Below, in pieces: positions 7,321-16,594 of a DNA stretch of 64,000 nucleotides. The stretch comes from Corallococcus macrosporus. GTDB lineage: Bacteria > Myxococcota > Myxococcia > Myxococcales > Myxococcaceae. The translations under genes and the position numbers were made by a program. The notes beneath the pieces were generated by a model that was not told the DNA's origin, did no database searches, and was given only the letters and a program-made list of their open reading frames with translations. Where the stretch lies: contig NZ_JAFIMU010000007.1 in NCBI RefSeq assembly GCF_017302985.1, forward strand, positions 1,736,001 to 1,800,000, in the 5' to 3' direction. The first letter of the stretch is position 1. Every line of letters starts with the position of its first letter.

Positions 7321-8398
7321 GCGGCGCGGACGCGGGCACCTTGCCAATCCAGCTCTCGCCCACGGTGCTCCAGAACTCGCCGGGGCTCATCAGGCCCTTC
7401 CACTTCTCGAACTCGGGATGAGCCGTGAGCTTCTCGCAACGAGCAAACCCGTTCTCCGCCAGGAAGGTCATCCGGATCTCCTCCGGCTGCAGGTAGTTCA
7501 GGATGAAGGGCGAGTGACTCGTCGCCACGATCTGCAACTCTGGATCGTTCTTCTGGATGGCGCGCAGGACCGCGATGAGCTTTCCCTGCGCCACGGGATG
7601 AAGCGCGAGCTCAATGTCGTCCAATAAAAGGAGCTTGGGTCGCTGGGGTCCGAGCAGCACCGTCAGAAGGCCCAGTGCCATCAATGTGCCTTCGCCTACA
7701 GAATCCGCAGGCACGCCCTTAGCGCCCTGCATGTCCAGCACGAGCCGATTCCCCCAAAGCGTCCTTTTCTCCGCCACATGGGTTGCCTGGTCATCCAACG
7801 CAATCGTTCTCAAGCTGCTCTGTTCGACCGAGGCACGTTCAACGCGAATCTTCCGCACCGTCGGCACAACCTGCTTCAGCGCGGATTCAATCTCGCCGAA
7901 CAAGTCCTCATGACTCAATTTGAGAAACGCAATCGTAGAGGCCAACCCTGTGCCATCACTTGCAACCGTGGGCACCTGTTCTTCGCTGTATGAGGCGTCC
8001 GCCAACTTTCTTGACTCAAACCTCAACAAGCTCGCAGCAAGCAGTCCTGCATATAGCGCACTATTGGCCCGCCCAATTCTTTGGCGAGTCTCATGATCTA
8101 CTTCTCCGTAGAGGTTACTAGGAAGGTTATTTCCCCCAGAGCTGAGAACCACTTCGGCAAATGTCCCCCCTACACGCCCTTGGTAAACCAGACTGACTGA
8201 TTGGCTCGTGCCGAATGATCGATACTGCTCTGGGATGGCGTGTGCTCGGAGTGGCCCGATCATGGCCGGCATCCGCAAACCATCCAGCAGTGTCGTCTTG
8301 CCAGAAGCATTGGGCCCCACCAGCACGGTGAAGGGCTCCAGGTCCAGGTCGAGTGAGCGATACGCCTTGAAGTTGCGGAACTGCACCTTCTCGATCAC
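7313..8398 (-). CDS. AAA family ATPase (AAA_21/OLD-like, SMC-type)
   Basis: A 361-residue ATPase of the AAA_21 kind. It starts VIEKVQFRNFKAYRSL, then Walker A GPNASGKTT at about 28-36. An ABC-like signature follows (DSVGEGTLMALGLL), then Walker B LLLLDDIELALHP near 256 and the histidine loop VATSHSPFILNYL near 290. The residue after the Walker B aspartate is Asp instead of the usual Glu. These proteins act with TOPRIM or nuclease partners in anti-phage systems; the next gene fits that role. The GTG at 8398 is chosen because GGAGGAGGG lies 7 nt upstream. The central part (about 7.9-8.2 kb) is clearly less GC-rich than the flanks, which suggests horizontal acquisition. Confidence 0.8.
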   Translation of the reverse strand: MIEKVQFRNFKAYRSLDLDLEPFTVLVGPNASGKTTLLDGLRMPAMIGPLRAHAIPEQYRSFGTSQSVSLVYQGRVGGTFAEVVLSSGGNNLPSNLYGEVDHETRQRIGRANSALYAGLLAASLLRFESRKLADASYSEEQVPTVASDGTGLASTIAFLKLSHEDLFGEIESALKQVVPTVRKIRVERASVEQSSLRTIALDDQATHVAEKRTLWGNRLVLDMQGAKGVPADSVGEGTLMALGLLTVLLGPQRPKLLLLDDIELALHPVAQGKLIAVLRAIQKNDPELQIVATSHSPFILNYLQPEEIRMTFLAENGFARCEKLTAHPEFEKWKGLMSPGEFWSTVGESWIGKVPASAPHE

Positions 8399-8423
8399 GC
8401 GTGCACCCTCCTCCCGACGACGA

Positions 8424-8453
8424 CTCCGCCCCGGAATCACTCACAGGGCGGAG
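8424..8453 (-). terminator. Hairpin after ettA
   Basis: An 8-bp stem (CTCCGCCC paired with GGGCGGAG) with a 14-nt loop lies just beyond the ettA stop and just before the AAA ATPase start. It has no clear T-run. A weak intrinsic terminator separating the two minus-strand units is the simplest reading. Confidence 0.35.
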
Positions 8454-8470
8454 CACAGCACCACCGTGTC

Positions 8471-10150
8471 TCAGTTCTTCTGCAGCGGGCGGTAGCGGAT
8501 GCGGTGCGGCTCCAGGGCGTCCGGGCCCAGGCGCTTCTTCTTGTCCGCTTCGTAGTCCTCGAAGTTGCCCTCGAAGAAGAACGCCTTGCTGTCACCCTCG
8601 AATGCCAGGATGTGCGTGGCGATGCGGTCCAGGAACCAGCGGTCGTGGCTGATGACCACCGCGCAGCCCGCGAAGTTGAGCAGCGCGTCCTCCAGGCTCC
8701 GCAGCGTCTCCACGTCCAGGTCGTTCGTGGGCTCGTCCAGGAGCAGCAGGTTGCCGCCCTCCTTCAGCATCTTCGCCAGGTGCACCCGGTTGCGCTCGCC
8801 GCCGGACAGGTCCTTCACCCGCTTCTGCTGGTCCTGCCCCTTGAACGCGAAGCCCGCCAGGTACGCGCGGCTGGGCATCTGGCCCGCACGGCCCAGGTCC
8901 AGGTGGTCCAGGCCACCACTCACCTCCTGGAACACCGTATGGTCACCGTTCAGCGCGTCGCGGCTCTGGTCCACGTAGGCCATCTTCACGGTCTCGCCCA
9001 CGCGCAGCTCGCCCGCGTCCGGCTTCTCCGCGCCCGTCAGCATCCGGAACAACGTCGTCTTGCCCGCGCCGTTCGGACCAATCACGCCCACGATGCCGCC
9101 CGGCGGCAGCTTGAAGTTCAGGTCGTCGATGAGCAGCCGGTCCCCGTACGCCTTGCGCAGCCCCTTCGCCTCCACCACCAGACCGCCCAGCTTCTCGCCC
9201 GGCGGAATCACAACCTCGCCCGTCGGCTCGCGCTTCTCCTGCGACTGGTTGAGCAGGTCCTCGTACGCCGCGATGCGCGCCTTGCTCTTCGCCTGACGCG
9301 CCTTCGGAGACGCACGCACCCACTCCAGCTCGCGCTTGAGCGTCTTCTGGCGGTGGCTCTCCGACTTCTCCTCCAGCTCCAGCCGCTTCTGCTTCTGGTC
9401 CAGCCAGCTGGAGTAGTTCCCCTTCCAGGGCACCCCCTCGCCGCGGTCCAGCTCCAGGATCCACTCCGCCACGTTGTCCAGGAAGTACCGGTCGTGCGTG
9501 ATGCACACGATGGTCCCCGTGTAGGCCTTCAGCGCCTGCTCCAGCCAAGCGACGCTCTCCGCGTCCAGGTGGTTGGTGGGCTCGTCCAGGAGCAGCAGGT
9601 CCGGCTTCTCCAGCAGGATGCGGCAGAGCGCCACGCGGCGCTTCTCACCGCCGGACAGCTTCGTCACGTCCGCGTCGCCCGGGGGCAGGCGCAGGGCGTC
9701 CATCGCCATCTCCAGCGTGCGGTCCAGCTCCCAGCCGTTGTTCGCGTCGATGAAGTCCTGCAGCTTCGCCTGCTCGGCGAGCAGCTTCTCCATGGCCGCG
9801 TCGTCCATGGGCTCCGAGAACTTCGCGCTGACCTCATTGAAGCGGTCCAGGGCGTTGCGGATCTCCTTCAGACCCAGCTCCACGTTCCCCTTCACATCCA
9901 GCTTCGTGTCGAGCTGCGGCTCCTGCGCCAGGTAGCCCACCTTCACCGTGGGGTCCGGCTTCGCGATGCCGAAGAACTCCGTGTCCACCCCCGCCATGAT
10001 GCGCAGGAGCGTGGACTTGCCGGAGCCGTTGGGGCCAATCACGCCAATCTTCGCGCCCGGGAAGAAGGACAGGTAGATGCCCTTGAGGATGTCCTTGCCG
10101 TTCTTGACCTTGCGCAGGTCCTGCATCGTGAAGATGAAATTCTGGGCCAT
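8471..10150 (-). CDS. ettA: Energy-dependent translational throttle protein EttA (ABC-F ATPase)
   Basis: A 559-residue ABC-F protein, almost the length of E. coli EttA (555). It carries two ABC cassettes without membrane segments. The first has Walker [10 protein letters not shown], signature LSGGEKRRV and Walker [13 protein letters not shown]. The second has [18 protein letters not shown] and [12 protein letters not shown]. Between them is the charged linker ([25 protein letters not shown]) typical of the family, which enters the ribosomal E site. EttA binds the 70S ribosome and gates the first steps of elongation according to ATP/ADP ratio. The ATG at 10150 has a GAGGAGG site 5 nt upstream. 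It appears to be a single-gene unit. Confidence 0.95.
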   Translation of the reverse strand: MAQNFIFTMQDLRKVKNGKDILKGIYLSFFPGAKIGVIGPNGSGKSTLLRIMAGVDTEFFGIAKPDPTVKVGYLAQEPQLDTKLDVKGNVELGLKEIRNALDRFNEVSAKFSEPMDDAAMEKLLAEQAKLQDFIDANNGWELDRTLEMAMDALRLPPGDADVTKLSGGEKRRVALCRILLEKPDLLLLDEPTNHLDAESVAWLEQALKAYTGTIVCITHDRYFLDNVAEWILELDRGEGVPWKGNYSSWLDQKQKRLELEEKSESHRQKTLKRELEWVRASPKARQAKSKARIAAYEDLLNQSQEKREPTGEVVIPPGEKLGGLVVEAKGLRKAYGDRLLIDDLNFKLPPGGIVGVIGPNGAGKTTLFRMLTGAEKPDAGELRVGETVKMAYVDQSRDALNGDHTVFQEVSGGLDHLDLGRAGQMPSRAYLAGFAFKGQDQQKRVKDLSGGERNRVHLAKMLKEGGNLLLLDEPTNDLDVETLRSLEDALLNFAGCAVVISHDRWFLDRIATHILAFEGDSKAFFFEGNFEDYEADKKKRLGPDALEPHRIRYRPLQKN

Positions 10151-10334
10151 GGCGGCCTCCTCGGGATTCGCTGAAACGTAAGCGGTGCCAGCGGATAGCA
10201 GGGAGCCCCATCCGGCTCAAGGCGCCTGCACCGGCCCCGTGTCCGGTTGGACGGGGCGCGTCACGCGTCCAGGAGCGAAAACGCCTGCTCGCTGACCAGC
10301 GAACCCGTTTCGAAGGTGTTAGAGGAAGCGCCCC

Positions 10335-11276
10335 ATGTCCGAGCCCACGACCCCCGCCCTGGAGCTGAAGGGCCTCTCCAAGGCCTACGGCAAGTTCACC
10401 GCCCTGCACGCGGTGGACCTCACCATCCGCCCCGGCGAAATCTTCGCCCTCCTGGGCCCCAACGGCGCCGGCAAGACGACCCTCATCGGCAGCGTGTGCG
10501 GCCTGGTGAAGAAGTCCGCCGGCACCATGAAGGTCTTCGGCAAGGACCTGGACCAGGACCCCACCGGGCCCCGCTACCAGGTGGGCCTCGTCCCGCAGGA
10601 GATCAACTTCGACCCGTTCTTCTCCGTCGCCGAGTCGCTGCGCATCCAGCAGGGCTACTACGGCCAGCCCCGCGACGACGCGCGCATCGATGAAGTCCTC
10701 ACCGCGCTCAACCTCCAGGCCAAGAAGGACTCGCTCACGCGCGCGCTGTCGGGCGGCATGAAGCGCCGGCTGCTCATCGCCAAGGCGCTGGTGCACAAGC
10801 CGAAGCTGGTGTTCCTGGACGAGCCCACCGCGGGCGTGGACGTGGAGCTGCGGCGCGACCTGTGGACGTACGTGAAGAAGATCGCCAGCGAGGGCACCAC
10901 CATCGTCCTCACCACGCACTACCTGGAAGAGGCCGAGGAGCTGGCGGACCGCGTGGGCATCATCAACGAGGGCCGCCTGCTCATGACCGAGGACAAGGCC
11001 GCGCTCCTGCGCCGCTTCGGTGAGAAGCGCCTGGTCGTCACCTTCTCCGAGCCGCAGGCCGCCATGCCCGCCGCGGGCGTGCGCTTCGCCGCGAGCCTGT
11101 CCGCCGACGGCCGCACGCTCACCTACGTGGAGCGCGACAACTGCGCGCCGTCCGGGGAGCTGCTCCGCTCGCTCTACGCGGACGGGCTGCCCATCGCGGA
11201 AGTGGAGACGCGGCGCTCGCGCCTGGAAGACGTGCTCATCGAAATCCTCCGTGGCCGCCCCTCGCAGGCCGCCTGA
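10335..11276 (+). CDS. ABC transporter ATP-binding protein (YadG-like)
   Basis: A 313-residue nucleotide-binding subunit. It has Walker [10 protein letters not shown] at 41-49, signature LSGGMKRRL near 138, Walker B LVFLDEPTAGVD near 158, and the H-loop in VLTTHYLEEAEEL. The C-terminal about 80 residues form the extra domain seen in DRI/NodI/YadG-type exporters (EKRLVVTFSEP...RRSRLEDVLIEIL). Length and partner match the YadG/YadH pair of E. coli, whose substrate is not established. The ATG at 10335 has an AGAGGAAG site. The permease follows after 27 nt, so the two form an operon. Confidence 0.9.
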   Translation: MSEPTTPALELKGLSKAYGKFTALHAVDLTIRPGEIFALLGPNGAGKTTLIGSVCGLVKKSAGTMKVFGKDLDQDPTGPRYQVGLVPQEINFDPFFSVAESLRIQQGYYGQPRDDARIDEVLTALNLQAKKDSLTRALSGGMKRRLLIAKALVHKPKLVFLDEPTAGVDVELRRDLWTYVKKIASEGTTIVLTTHYLEEAEELADRVGIINEGRLLMTEDKAALLRRFGEKRLVVTFSEPQAAMPAAGVRFAASLSADGRTLTYVERDNCAPSGELLRSLYADGLPIAEVETRRSRLEDVLIEILRGRPSQAA

Positions 11277-11303
11277 ACACCCAGCCTCTTCGAAAAACAC
11301 CCC

Positions 11304-12065
11304 ATGAACGTCCTCGGGATGCAGACGCTGTTCGCGAAGGAGGTCCGGCGCTTCATGCGCGTGCCGGGCCAGACCGTCCTGTCGCCCCTCATCAGCACCA
11401 CGCTGTACTTCATCGTCTTCGGCTACTCGATTTCCGGCCGCATCCACGAGGTGGAGGGCCACCCGTACCTGCACTTCATCGTGCCGGGCCTCGTGTTCCT
11501 GGGCATCGCGAACAACGCGTTCCTCAACAGCTCCTCGTCGCTGTTCATCACCAAGATCCAGGGCACGGTGGTGGACCTGCTGGTGGCGCCGCTGGGGCCC
11601 GGTGAGCTGATGGTGGGCTTCATCGGCGGCGCCATGGTGCGCGGCCTGGTGGTGGGCCTGCTCACGTGGATGGTGGCGGCGGTGTTCTCCGGCTTCAGCC
11701 TGGAGCACCCGCTGGCGACGCTCTACTTCCTGCTCTTGTCCAGCTACGTGTTCAGCGTGCTGGGCATGCTGGCCGCCGTGTGGGCGGAGAAGTTCGAGCA
11801 GATCAACTTCTTCCCGACCTTCGTCATGCTGCCGCTCACGTTCCTGGGCGGCGTCTTCTACTCGGTGCGCGAGCTGCCCTCGCCGTGGAACCACATCAGC
11901 CTCTTCAACCCCATGGTCTACATGGTGGAGGGGCTTCGCTACGGCATGCTCGGCAGCAGCCTGTTCTCACCGCTCGTGGGCGGCGCCATCCTCGCCGTCA
12001 CCGCGGCGGTCGCGACGGGCGTCACGTACGCGGTGCTGCGGTCCGGCTACAAGATGAAGGCCTAG
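11304..12065 (+). CDS. ABC-2 type transporter permease (YadH-like)
   Basis: A 253-residue ABC-2 membrane protein with six predicted membrane helices; examples are VLSPLISTTLYFIVFGYSI, LVVGLLTWMVAAVFSGF and GGAILAVTAAVATGVTYAVL. The family motif FLGGVFYSVRELPSPWNHISLFNPMVY is intact near residues 175-205. It pairs with the preceding ATPase as a half-size exporter that would dimerise in the inner membrane. The substrate is unknown; drugs, lipids or polysaccharides are typical of this class. A GC-rich hairpin follows the gene. Confidence 0.9.
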   Translation: MNVLGMQTLFAKEVRRFMRVPGQTVLSPLISTTLYFIVFGYSISGRIHEVEGHPYLHFIVPGLVFLGIANNAFLNSSSSLFITKIQGTVVDLLVAPLGPGELMVGFIGGAMVRGLVVGLLTWMVAAVFSGFSLEHPLATLYFLLLSSYVFSVLGMLAAVWAEKFEQINFFPTFVMLPLTFLGGVFYSVRELPSPWNHISLFNPMVYMVEGLRYGMLGSSLFSPLVGGAILAVTAAVATGVTYAVLRSGYKMKA

Positions 12066-12074
12066 TCCTCAGTA

Positions 12075-12109
12075 GCCCGCCTGCCTCCTTCACGGGTAGG
12101 AAGGCGGGC
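12075..12109 (+). terminator. Hairpin after the ABC exporter operon
   Basis: The arms GCCCGCCT and AGGCGGGC (12075-12082 and 12102-12109) form an 8-bp stem, extended by CCT/AGG after one mismatch. It begins 10 nt after the permease stop. There is no long T-tract, so it is a moderate terminator candidate. Confidence 0.4.
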
Positions 12110-12195
12110 CCCTCCCTGGCGGACAGGACTTCTGTCTTTTTGGAGGTCGGCTGTTTCCCGCCCGCTGAGAAAGCGCGGTATCCTCCCGGACACCC

Positions 12196-13818
12196 ATGGC
12201 GGTCGGTTTCGGGAAATACGAGCTGCTTCGAAAAATCGCTTCCGGCGGCATGGGACAGGTGTTCCTCGCCCGGGAGCACGGGACGGGCTTCGAGCGGCTG
12301 GTCGTCCTCAAGCTCATCTTGCCGCACCTCGCCGAGGACGAAGAGTTCCTGGAGATGTTCCTGGACGAGGCGCGGCTGGTGGCGCGGCTGTCGCACCCGA
12401 ACCTCATCACCATCCTGGACCTCACGGAGATTGAAGGCCGGCACTGCCTGGCCATGGAGTACGTGCAGGGCGAGGACGTGCGCCGGCTGGACCGCTTCGC
12501 GCGCAAGCAGGAGCGCCCGCTGCCGGTGGGACTGGTGGTGCGCATCATCGCGGACGCGGCGGCGGGATTGTCCTACGCGCACGGTGCGCGGGACGGGCAC
12601 GGCCAGCCGCTGAAGCTGGTGCACCGGGACGTGTCGCCGCAGAACGTGCTGGTCGGGTTCGACGGCGGCGTGAAGGTCATCGACTTTGGCGTGGCGAAGG
12701 CGGCCACCAGCGGACAGCAGACGGCGACGGGCGTGCTCAAGGGCAAGTACCCGTACATGTCGCCGGAGCAGGCCAACGGGATGTCGGTGGACGGCCGGAG
12801 CGACCAGTTCGCGCTGGGCGTCGTGATGTGGGAGCTGCTGACGGGCAAGCGGCTCTTCAAGGGCGACACGGACCTGATGACGCTGCGGCTGGTGCGGGAC
12901 TGCCAGGTGCCGCCGCCGTCGCAGTTGAACCCGAAGCTGCCGCCGGGCCTGGACGAGATTGTCCTCAAGGCGTTGGCCCCCACGCCGGAGGGCCGCTACG
13001 CGGACTGCGCCGCGTTCCGGCTGGCGCTGGAGGACTGGGCGCTCAACCTGCGCCTGCCGTCCAGCAGCGCGCACCTGGCCGCGTACCTGCGGGAGCTGTA
13101 CGCGGACCGCATCGCCACGGAGGCGGATCCGGCGAAGCTGGACCAGCTGGCCGAGGACGTGGACCTGGACTCGCAGTCCAACTCCTCGCGGGACGGGATG
13201 CCCACGTCGGGAGCGCGGGGGCAGGCGTCCTCGCGAGCGTCGAAGCTGGTGGGGCCTCCGTCCCGTCCGCCCACGCGCGTGGAGCCGGAGAAGACGCGCA
13301 ACACCGCGGCCCTGGCGCCGGAGCCTCCGAAGCGTCGCGCGTGGCTGCCCTTCGTGGTGGGCGGCGTGGCGCTGGTGGTAGGTGGCGCGGCGGTGGTGCT
13401 GGTGCGCGGTGGCACGGAGGCGGTGACACCGCCCCCGGTCGTGACGACGCGGCCTCCGGATGCCGTGCAGGGCCGCACGCCGGACACGGCCACGCGGCCC
13501 ACGCCGACGGAGCCGCCCGCGCAGAACACCGTGCCCCAGCCGGTACGCCTGATGGTGACGAGCGAGCCGCCCGGCGCCATGGTGCAGGTGGCGGGTGAAG
13601 AGCGAGGCGTTACGCCGGTAGCCTTGCCGCTGGTGCCTGGGGAGCCGTCGGTAGCGGTGACGCTCGCGCTCAACGGCTATGAGCCGGTGACGCGGAATGT
13701 GTCCGCGGCGGACGCGCCGTCGGTGGCGGTGGCGCTCCAGAAGCGGGTGACGAAGCCGGCGACCCAGCCAAAGAAGCCGCCGTCCGCGTCGTCGCTGGGC
13801 ATCAAGACGGGTCGCTGA
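12196..13818 (+). CDS. Membrane Ser/Thr protein kinase with C-terminal PEGA domain
   Basis: A 540-residue Hanks-type kinase. Residues about 8-280 hold the kinase domain: glycine loop IASGGMGQVF (the first glycine of GxGxxG is Ser), ATP lysine in VVLKLI, catalytic HRDVSPQNV, and DFG in VIDFGVAK. A Pro-rich linker leads to a single membrane helix (PFVVGGVALVVGGAAVVLV, about 384-402). The outer part carries a PEGA domain (VTSEPPGAMVQVAGEERGVTP). The kinase would sit in the cytoplasm with PEGA on the periplasmic side, perhaps binding cell wall or carbohydrate. No ribosome site is visible before the ATG at 12196. The substrate is unknown. It is a single-gene unit. Confidence 0.9.
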   Translation: MAVGFGKYELLRKIASGGMGQVFLAREHGTGFERLVVLKLILPHLAEDEEFLEMFLDEARLVARLSHPNLITILDLTEIEGRHCLAMEYVQGEDVRRLDRFARKQERPLPVGLVVRIIADAAAGLSYAHGARDGHGQPLKLVHRDVSPQNVLVGFDGGVKVIDFGVAKAATSGQQTATGVLKGKYPYMSPEQANGMSVDGRSDQFALGVVMWELLTGKRLFKGDTDLMTLRLVRDCQVPPPSQLNPKLPPGLDEIVLKALAPTPEGRYADCAAFRLALEDWALNLRLPSSSAHLAAYLRELYADRIATEADPAKLDQLAEDVDLDSQSNSSRDGMPTSGARGQASSRASKLVGPPSRPPTRVEPEKTRNTAALAPEPPKRRAWLPFVVGGVALVVGGAAVVLVRGGTEAVTPPPVVTTRPPDAVQGRTPDTATRPTPTEPPAQNTVPQPVRLMVTSEPPGAMVQVAGEERGVTPVALPLVPGEPSVAVTLALNGYEPVTRNVSAADAPSVAVALQKRVTKPATQPKKPPSASSLGIKTGR

Positions 13819-14244
13819 GGCGCCTCCTCGTGCCGCCGGTCCGGCGGACAAGCGACGAATGGCTGGAGTGTGCGTGAAGGCGCGAGGACTCCCGCGCGTG
13901 CACGCGACTCCGTGAGCCGCGCCCACGCGTGACCGAAACGCGTCCGTGCCGTTCCCGCACGGCGCCCCCGGCACCTCACGCCCTGCGCGGCCCAAACCTG
14001 TCCGACTGTCGGACAGGTTTTCGCGGCTCGGATGGGCGGGCCCTCCCGCGCGCGCCGGCTGGTCCCAACGGGTCCGACTGTCGGACCAGTTCGTACGGCG
14101 CGCCGCTGACGGGCGGCCTCCACCGGAGTTCTCGTCTTCTCATCCATGGCGATGGAACCGCTTGGGACGGCGCGTGGGCTTGTGCGGCCGTGCCGTTCGC
14201 GCTCGGGCCTTGCGGCTCGGCTTCGTGGGCGCCAGAACAGCCCC
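13819..14244. repeat. Gene-poor stretch with two copies of a 21-bp palindromic repeat
   Basis: This 426-nt gap has no convincing gene. It contains a perfect palindrome at 13997-14017 (arms CCTGTCCGAC and GTCGGACAGG around a central T). A second copy is at 14071-14087 (GGTCCGAC, T, GTCGGACC), about 74 nt further on. They are the same family as the nine-unit array near 39.4-40.0 kb. The rest is GC-rich sequence leading to the truncated GNAT gene. No promoter is recognisable. Confidence 0.8.
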
Positions 14245-14589
14245 ATGCTTGTGATTGAGCCGGCGCGGTTTCCGGAGGACCTGGCGTTGGTGCGGACGCT
14301 GTGGCGCGAGTACGCCGCAGGGCTGGGCATCGACCTGGGATTCCAGGACTTCGAAGCCGAACTCGCGGGCCTTCCCGGCAAGTACGCGCCTCCCGGGGGA
14401 CGGCTGCTGCTCGCCCGGCGTGGTTCGGAGGAGCTGGGGTGCGTGGCGCTGCGGCCCCTCACCGAGGGGGCCTGTGAGATGAAGCGGCTCTATGTCCGGC
14501 CCGCCGCTCGCGGCGAACAGCTGTTCCTGGGACTGGAGCTGAATCAGGCCCGCTTGGCCCGCGACTCCGCGGCCACCACCACGACGTAG
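14245..14589 (+). pseudogene. GNAT acetyltransferase, C-terminally truncated
   Basis: The frame encodes a normal GNAT N-terminus ([33 protein letters not shown]...) and the strand-4 region [26 protein letters not shown]. At the point where the acetyl-CoA loop (Q/RxxGxG/A) and the remaining helices should follow, it changes to [22 protein letters not shown] and stops. The last about 45 nt overlap the 3' end of the convergent VOC gene. About half the fold, including the cofactor-binding loop, is missing, so it is probably inactive. A deletion joining the gene to the tail of its neighbour would explain this. Two palindromic repeats lie just upstream. Confidence 0.65.
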
Positions 14590-14963
14590 CCGTCCGGGTC
14601 CTTCGCCCAGAACTCCCAGCGGCGCGAGTTCGGGTTCACGTGCGGCTCCTCCACCCACTCCACCTTCAGCGCCCGCGCAGCCTCCTCGCACGCGTCGAAG
14701 TCCGTGGTCTCGAACCAGAGCAGCACGCCGTGGCCTCGCGGCGCCGAGTCCGGCCCCATCAGGTTCGCGTGCTCGTCCAGGTCCCATGCGTGGAGCTGGA
14801 GCACGAGCTCGCCGTTGTTCAGCAACATCTCGTACTCGGGCCCGCCGTGCCCGCTCTCGCAGCCGAGCACCTTCTGGTACCACCGGCTGCTCGCCTCCAC
14901 GTCGCGCACCGCGATGAGGGGCTGCGACCGGACGTGGCCGGTGCGGCGGGGCTTGCTCGGCAT
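14544..14963 (-). CDS. VOC family protein (glyoxalase/bleomycin-resistance-like)
   Basis: A 139-residue single-domain vicinal-oxygen-chelate protein. It has the opening [20 protein letters not shown], the mid-strand [10 protein letters not shown], and the closing [17 protein letters not shown]. The two beta-alpha-beta-beta-beta modules are complete. A His (LHAWD) and a late Glu (WEFW) could be metal ligands. Members act as dioxygenases, isomerases or ligand-sequestering resistance proteins; the substrate here is unknown. The ATG at 14963 has a GGAG site 5 nt upstream. Its 3' end overlaps the truncated GNAT frame by 46 nt. Confidence 0.85.
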   Translation of the reverse strand: MPSKPRRTGHVRSQPLIAVRDVEASSRWYQKVLGCESGHGGPEYEMLLNNGELVLQLHAWDLDEHANLMGPDSAPRGHGVLLWFETTDFDACEEAARALKVEWVEEPHVNPNSRRWEFWAKDPDGYVVVVAAESRAKRA

Positions 14964-14985
14964 GAGGGCTCCAGGAGGTCCGCGA

Positions 14986-15012
14986 AGGACGGGGCGCTCA
15001 AGGCCCCGTCCT
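14986..15012 (-). terminator. Hairpin after M20 peptidase gene
   Basis: A perfect 10-bp stem (AGGACGGGGC paired with GCCCCGTCCT) with a 7-nt loop lies 14 nt beyond the M20 peptidase stop and upstream of the VOC start. It is a probable terminator for the peptidase gene. Confidence 0.5.
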
Positions 15013-15026
15013 CCGGTGATGCATGA

Positions 15027-16457
<1,431 letters not shown>

Positions 16458-16515
16458 GGCGGCGCCATGCTGCCCAGCCCCGCGCTCGCTGTCGATGGAA
16501 AGCCCCGCCTCCCGA

Positions 16516-16540
16516 GGCCCGGGACACCCCACCCCGGGCC
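16516..16540 (-). terminator. Hairpin after discoidin-domain gene
   Basis: The arms GGCCCGGG and CCCGGGCC (8 bp, 9-nt loop) lie between the stop of the discoidin-domain gene and the start of the M20 gene. There is no T-run. Moderate terminator candidate. Confidence 0.35.
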
Positions 16541-16594
16541 CGCCCGCCCGGCGCGCGGCCTGCCGTCCTGCGTCAGACCGCGAGCGAGCCCGGG

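Noticed and set aside
13929-14258. Overlapping open frames near the 14-kb palindromes
   Set aside because: They are Arg/Pro-rich low-complexity translations with no homology. The strand and frame pattern fits a GC-rich intergenic repeat region.
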